From: Actinomycetota bacterium
GTDB taxonomy: Bacteria; Actinomycetota; Thermoleophilia; Gaiellales; Gaiellaceae
NCBI GenBank assembly: GCA_016870235.1
Contig: VGCB01000045.1
Span: forward strand, 1-10,037
Direction of reading: 5' to 3'
DNA: 10,037 bases
In this document: piece after piece, positions 7,250 to 10,037 of the stretch
Layout of the letters: every line of letters begins with the position of its first letter
How positions within the stretch are numbered: the stretch's first letter is position 1
The notes under the pieces: generated by a model
Told to the model about the DNA's origin: nothing
The model's database searches: none
Seen by the model: the letters and a program-made list of their open reading frames with translations, nothing else
Made by a program: the position numbers and the translations under genes

Positions 7250-7749
7250 GCTCCGGTCACCTCGCAGATCGAGCACGAGTTGGTCGAGTTGATGAACATC
7301 GAGATCTCTTCGTGCTGGCCGGCGACCACGTCCATCGTGGCGGTGCGCCCGGCGTGTTCGGGCACCATCGAGGTGTCCTCGAGCTGCACGTCGCTCAACG
7401 GGAAGAAGTAGGAGTCACCATCGAGCCGGGGCGCGCCGAGTTCCACCACGAAGGTCTCGTCGCTGCCGTCGACGAAGAGGTCGAGCGCGGCTTGGGGCGG
7501 TACGGCGATGAAGCCGTCGGCCTCCCATGTGGCCGCCAGATCGGAGAGGTCGATGGTGCCGGCCTGGCGCAAGGGACGGTCGGTGAACCACGTGACCTTC
7601 TGGTCGGCAGGTAGCACGAGCTCGAACCCGGCGGTTCCCTCGATGATCTCACCATCTGGCGCATCCAAGATGAACAGGTAGGCGGGGACGACACTGGGTT
7701 CGTAGGAGCACGAGGCAAGAAGCCCGGCCGCCACGAACCCTGCGGTCAC
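7246..7749 (-). CDS. Small lipoprotein (167 aa or slightly longer), paralogue of the N-terminal domain of the downstream protein
   Basis: From the GTG at 7749-7747 the protein is 167 residues with lipobox LASC (Cys14). It then consists of one domain: YLFILDAPDG (24-33), WFTDRPLRQAG (54-64), TWEADGF (74-80), PPQAA (84-88), HAGRT (132-136) and Cys159/Cys162. The same series occurs in the same order and spacing in residues 40-177 of the next gene, so the two arose by duplication. I recall similar 'W/FxDRPxRxxG ... PPNAA' patterns in uncharacterised secreted proteins but cannot name a family or function. The start is uncertain: from GTG the signal peptide lacks a basic n-region, while in-frame codons upstream back to ATA 7776-7774 encode IKGTLSLLAV and would complete one. 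The gene overlaps the next by ATGA, so they form a coupled two-gene unit opposite the tetR-like gene. Confidence 0.8.
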   Translation of the reverse strand: MTAGFVAAGLLASCSYEPSVVPAYLFILDAPDGEIIEGTAGFELVLPADQKVTWFTDRPLRQAGTIDLSDLAATWEADGFIAVPPQAALDLFVDGSDETFVVELGAPRLDGDSYFFPLSDVQLEDTSMVPEHAGRTATMDVVAGQHEEISMFINSTNSCSICEVTGA

Positions 7750-7784
7750 AGCGAGGAGGGAGAGTGTCCCTTTTATAGCAGCGC

Positions 7785-7813
7785 ATGATAGACATTTAGG
7801 CAGTGACTTACAA
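7785..7813 (-). promoter_or_regulatory. Promoter of the lipoprotein operon (TTGTAA-N17-TATCAT)
   Basis: On the minus strand TTGTAA (7813-7808) and TATCAT (7790-7785) are separated by exactly 17 nt, a good housekeeping-sigma promoter in an otherwise GC-rich region. Initiation 7-9 nt downstream would fall at about 7778-7776, giving a leader of about 27 nt or less before the GTG start. The -35 box overlaps the palindrome at 7809-7822. Confidence 0.55.
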
Positions 7814-7822
7814 TGGTTTGTA
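7809..7822. promoter_or_regulatory. Candidate TetR-type operator
   Basis: TACAA-TGGT-TTGTA is a 14-bp palindrome with perfect 5-bp arms in the 160-nt region between the divergent lipoprotein operon and the tetR-like gene. It covers the -35 box of the lipoprotein promoter. Local TetR regulators commonly bind palindromes in their own divergent promoter region, so repression of the operon and autorepression are the natural reading. The symmetry does not extend beyond 14 bp, which is short for such an operator. Confidence 0.4.
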
Positions 7823-7909
7823 CACGGACCTTGCTGCTAGCTCACCCGACAGGGTCGTGTCGGTGCCCCGCGGCAGCGATCTCTCCACCCCTCTTGACGC
7901 GGAGTTGGC

Positions 7910-8503
7910 ATGAGTGGGCAAAGTTCCGCGATCACACCTACCCGAGCGAAGCGGCGCAAGAGCGCGTCGATCGCCCGCGAGGATGGCGAGCAGCGCCTGA
8001 TCGACGCGGCGATCGAACTGGCGCGTGAGCAGCCGTTCGGCGATCTGAGCGCGCGCGCGATCGCTCGACGGGCCGACCTGAACCACGGGTACGTCCATCT
8101 GTGGTTCGGCTCGAAGGCTGCGCTGCTCCTCGCCGCCAGCCAGCACCAGACGGAGCGTCTGGTGACCATGTTCACCGACTCGTTGTTGACGCCATCGGTG
8201 GTGCTGCACCCTGAGGTTGAGATCGTCTTCCGGCTGTTGGCACGTCTCCAGACCGAGCCCGGCGGGATTGACCTGGCACGAGGTCGTGAGCGTCCGATGG
8301 CCGACTTGATCGCCAGCCGTGCCCAGCGGATGGTCGGGCTCTCGGCTGAGGACGCTGCGATGGTTGCTGCTCTCTCTGTCGCTACAGCGGCCGGTGTGGC
8401 GACCGTGGGGAAAGTGCTCGACTTCGACGTCGAGAAGTTGATCACCGCCTGGGTGAGGATGATCGCCTCGTTCCGAGGTGAGGTCGACGCCGAGCGAGGC
8501 TGA
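7910..8503 (+). CDS. TetR/AcrR-family transcriptional regulator
   Basis: The protein is 197 residues, a typical TetR length. A basic N-terminal tail (TRAKRRKSAS) precedes the DNA-binding domain at about 28-75. That domain has helix 1 RLIDAAIELAREQPFGDLS and the helix-turn-helix ARAIARRADLNHGYVHLWFGSKAALL, with the family's YxxFxSKxxLL pattern recognisable as VHLWFGSKAALL. The C-terminal part is helical and poorly conserved, as usual for the ligand-binding and dimerisation domain; the ligand cannot be inferred. ATG 7910 is supported by GGAG at 7901-7904, five nt upstream. The gene is divergent from the lipoprotein operon with a palindrome between them, so it probably represses that operon and itself. 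The Shine-Dalgarno start contrasts with the leaderless-type starts of the flanking genes. Confidence 0.92.
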   Translation: MSGQSSAITPTRAKRRKSASIAREDGEQRLIDAAIELAREQPFGDLSARAIARRADLNHGYVHLWFGSKAALLLAASQHQTERLVTMFTDSLLTPSVVLHPEVEIVFRLLARLQTEPGGIDLARGRERPMADLIASRAQRMVGLSAEDAAMVAALSVATAAGVATVGKVLDFDVEKLITAWVRMIASFRGEVDAERG

Positions 8504-8541
8504 CCGCCGAGGCGCCTCGCACCTGGGCCCGAGAGAACGGC

Positions 8542-8566
8542 AAAGGCCCCCGCTTGCGCAGAGGCC
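8542..8566 (-). terminator. Probable terminator of the tRNA-Ala transcript
   Basis: Downstream of the tRNA 3' end on the minus strand, AGGCC and GGCCT arms (8566-8562 and 8547-8543) enclose a GC-rich loop in which a short GC/GC stem can also form. The 3' arm is followed by TTTG. The T-run is short, so this is a weak intrinsic terminator at best. Confidence 0.4.
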
Positions 8567-8571
8567 TCGTG

Positions 8572-8644
8572 TGGAGCTAGTCGGACTCGAACCGACGACC
8601 TCCTGGGTGCGATCCAGGCGCTCTCCCAGCTGAGCTATAGCCCC
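8572..8644 (-). tRNA. tRNA-Ala (anticodon CGC)
   Basis: The 73-nt minus-strand sequence folds into a perfect cloverleaf. The acceptor stem is GGGGCTA/TAGCTCC, the D arm is GCTC-AGCTGGGA-GAGC, the anticodon arm is CCTGG-ATCGCAC-CCAGG, the variable loop is 5 nt, and the T arm is GTCGG-TTCGAGT-CCGAC. The loop reads T33-CGC, anticodon CGC, which reads the Ala codon GCG. The acceptor stem has the G3:U70 wobble pair that identifies alanine tRNAs, and the discriminator base is A73. CCA is not encoded; CAC follows A73. Its 3' end faces the tetR-like gene. Confidence 0.95.
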
Positions 8645-8690
8645 GCGAGGTCTGGATTGTAGCGTCGGCGGTGAGCTCCGGCCCTCGGCC

Positions 8691-8696
8691 TACGAT
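8691..8696 (+). promoter_or_regulatory. Putative -10 element (TACGAT) of a leaderless GH3-gene promoter
   Basis: TACGAT matches TANNNT closely and ends 6 nt before ATG 8703. There is no Shine-Dalgarno sequence and no clear -35 box. Confidence 0.5.
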
Positions 8697-8702
8697 CGGT
8701 CG

Positions 8703-9776
8703 ATGGCGGTCGTGCGGCGGGTCTCGTTGCTGGGTGCCGGCGGGCTCGTGGTCGCGGCGGCCGTGGTCGCGGCGGCCGTGCACGCGGCGGCGTCGAGCGT
8801 CGGTGAACTCGCGGGCCGACGGCTCGTCGTCGCGATGGAGGGCACGAGCCCGTCGACGTCGCTTGTGCGACGGATCCGGGCGGGGGAGGTGGGCGGCGTC
8901 TTCATCTCGACCCCAAACATCGAGTCTGCCCCTCAACTCCGCGCTCTGACACGAACGCTCCGGAAGGTGGCGACGGAGTCGAAGCGACCTCCGATCCTCG
9001 TGTTCGTCGACCAGGAGGGAGGGTACGTCCGCCGCGTCGGGTGGGTTCCTCCCGCGCTTTCCGCAGCGGCTCTCGCGGAGCGCTCGATCGGCTTCGCGGA
9101 GACCACGGGCCGGCTCACCGGTGTGGCCTTGAGCAGGCTCGGAATCGACGTCGACCTGGCGCCCGTCGCCGACGTCCCGGCGGCGGACACGGCGTTCATC
9201 GCCCGACAGCGGCGGGCGTACGGATCCACGCCGGCGAGGGTCGCCGTCCGTGCGGCTGCGTTTGCCAGAGGGCTCGCCTCGGCCGGCGTGCTCGCGACGG
9301 CGAAGCACTTTCCGGGGCTCGGGCTGGCCCAGCGATCGACGGACGACCAGCTGGTCGTGATCGACGCGCCCTGGGCGGAGCTGAGACGCCACCTCCTCCC
9401 GTTTCGCGTGCTCGTCCGCAGCGACGTGGCGCTCGTGATGCTCTCGAACGCGATGTACTCGGCGCTCGACGAGACACCTGCCGTCTGGTCACGCCGGGTC
9501 GACAGCCTGCTCCGCGACGGCCTTGGCTTCGACGGCGACACGATCACCGACGCGATCGAGCCGCTTGCCCGCGCCCACGGGGTCACGAGCGAGGAGGCGG
9601 CAGTGCGCGCCGCTGAGGCCGGGGTCGACCTGATCCTGGTCACGGGCCTGGAGCCTGCGTCGGAGCGGGTCCATGCAGCGCTCGCAGCGGCGCTCGAGAG
9701 CGGTCGCCTCGATCGCCGCTCCTTCCGGATGTCGATCGACCGGATCGACGCGCTCTCACGCGCTCGACGAGGCTAG
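8703..9776 (+). CDS. Membrane-anchored glycoside hydrolase family 3 N-terminal domain protein, NagZ-like
   Basis: This 357-residue protein has a basic start (MAVVRR) and one hydrophobic Ala/Val segment at about 8-30, a signal anchor or signal peptide without a lipobox. A GH3 (beta/alpha)8 domain then runs to the end. Visible motifs are VDQEGGYVRR (102-111), GIDVDLAPVADV (147-158), RAYGSTP (171-177), ATAKHFPGLG (198-207) and FDGDTITDA (276-284); Asp283 sits where the catalytic nucleophile is expected. NagZ-type enzymes release N-acetylhexosamine from peptidoglycan fragments or other glycans, so wall turnover is a reasonable but unproven role. In NagZ the loop after KHFPG contains an Asp-x-His dyad supplying the acid/base; here the corresponding stretch reads STDDQL (212-217), so the histidine is absent. 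Activity may use another residue, be changed, or be lost. ATG 8703 follows TACGAT at leaderless spacing. Confidence 0.88.
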   Translation: MAVVRRVSLLGAGGLVVAAAVVAAAVHAAASSVGELAGRRLVVAMEGTSPSTSLVRRIRAGEVGGVFISTPNIESAPQLRALTRTLRKVATESKRPPILVFVDQEGGYVRRVGWVPPALSAAALAERSIGFAETTGRLTGVALSRLGIDVDLAPVADVPAADTAFIARQRRAYGSTPARVAVRAAAFARGLASAGVLATAKHFPGLGLAQRSTDDQLVVIDAPWAELRRHLLPFRVLVRSDVALVMLSNAMYSALDETPAVWSRRVDSLLRDGLGFDGDTITDAIEPLARAHGVTSEEAAVRAAEAGVDLILVTGLEPASERVHAALAAALESGRLDRRSFRMSIDRIDALSRARRG

Positions 9777-9864
9777 GCGGCCGGGCCCGCGCGAGGCCGG
9801 TGACAGCCTTACACGCGGAGCCCCACGGCCACGCGTCCGCCTCCGTCCGCTCGAGCAACCCACC

Positions 9865-9870
9865 TACGAT
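9865..9870 (+). promoter_or_regulatory. Putative -10 element (TACGAT) of a leaderless dehydrogenase promoter
   Basis: This is the same TACGAT hexamer as before the GH3 gene, ending 6 nt before GTG 9877. It supports GTG 9877 as the intended start of the dehydrogenase even though that frame breaks soon after. Confidence 0.45.
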
Positions 9871-9876
9871 ACGGCC

Positions 9877-10037
9877 GTGCGCGCGGTCGTCATAGGCCCC
9901 GGCTCCGCGCGTGGTGCCGGAGCCCGACGGGCCCGGCACCACAGTCGAGGTCATCGCCTGCGGGCTCTGCGGCTCGGACGTCGAGAAGTTCGCGCCCGCG
10001 CACGCCGGCGCGGTGCTCGGCCACGAGGTGGTCGCGC
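9877..10037 (+). CDS. Zinc-dependent MDR alcohol dehydrogenase, N-terminal part, with apparent early frameshift
   Basis: Reading from GTG 9877 gives MRAVVIGPGSA, a typical N-terminal strand of medium-chain zinc alcohol dehydrogenases, but this frame then loses similarity. From about 9908 the next frame reads RVVPEPDGPGTTVEV, then IACGLCGSDVEKF and VLGHEVVA up to the window end. These carry the catalytic-zinc cysteine motif (CGxCGSD) and the GHE motif. The two parts are plainly one protein split by one extra base or two missing bases near the GCGCG run at 9907-9911. The second frame has a TAG at 9893-9895, so it cannot supply the N-terminus; a start at GTG 9911 or 9914 would lack the first strand. 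It is either a sequencing or assembly error, a recent pseudogene, or a shorter variant. Oxidation or reduction of an alcohol or polyol with NAD(P) is the family role; the substrate is unknown. Confidence 0.7.
   Translation, partial: MRAVVIGPGSARGAGARRARHHSRGHRLRALRLGRREVRARARRRGARPRGGR

Noticed and set aside
3045..8529. CTGGGCC at both 3045-3051 and 8523-8529 as ends of an inserted element
   Set aside because: Seven GC-rich bases match by chance easily in this composition, and the missing 5' half of the glycosylase is not found beyond the right-hand copy as a simple insertion would require.
8504..8644. tRNA-Ala as an integration site for a genomic island containing the permease, lipoproteins and TetR
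   Set aside because: The tRNA 3' end does face this segment, but there is no integrase, and I found no copy of the tRNA 3' sequence around 3000-3100 to serve as the other att site.
1..10037. CRISPR arrays, insertion sequences, toxin-antitoxin or defence genes
   Set aside because: I looked on both strands and found no regularly spaced direct repeats, transposase motifs, nuclease or methyltransferase motifs, or toxin-antitoxin pairs. The lone ATPase has no partner nuclease beside it.

Overview
The window is high-GC and looks actinobacterial. The order folC, small membrane protein, ndk, the abundant TANNNT elements placed 6-8 nt before start codons (leaderless-type starts), and the protein motifs suggest a deep-branching actinobacterium. 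My inference is Thermoleophilia or a relative; this is a judgement from gene content, not a search.

Layout: (A) 1-2515, plus strand. This holds the 3' part of folC, a 39-residue one-helix membrane protein whose start overlaps the folC stop, ndk, a 266-nt gap with a compact cluster of DnaA-box-like 9-mers, and an ABC/AAA-type ATPase. (B) 2519-3031, minus strand, is a C-terminal fragment of a YcaQ/AlkX-family (HTH_42) DNA glycosylase. (C) 3070-3795, plus strand, is a TauE/SafE membrane permease that also lacks its usual first residues. The two genes meet head-to-head with both 5' ends missing, so about 3031-3070 is a breakpoint, either a real rearrangement or a chimeric contig. (D) 3878-7776, minus strand, is a two-gene lipoprotein operon joined by an ATGA overlap. 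Its products share a paralogous domain that I cannot name, and the second product is a 1123-residue Ser/Thr/Gly-rich surface protein. (E) 7910-8503, plus strand, is a divergent TetR-family regulator. A 14-bp palindrome in the shared upstream region overlaps the -35 box of the lipoprotein promoter. (F) 8572-8644, minus strand, is tRNA-Ala(CGC). (G) 8703-9776, plus strand, is a membrane-anchored GH3-fold (NagZ-like) protein lacking the usual acid/base histidine. The window ends inside a zinc-dependent alcohol dehydrogenase with an apparent frameshift in its first dozen codons.

Blocks A and G look like one genomic background: housekeeping genes, very high GC and leaderless-type starts. The D/E block differs: it has an SD-led or translationally coupled style, a classic -35/-10 promoter, and surface proteins rather than housekeeping genes. 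The most original content is the lipoprotein pair with its TetR regulator, plausibly a locally regulated cell-surface module. The DnaA-box cluster after ndk is the most interesting non-coding element.
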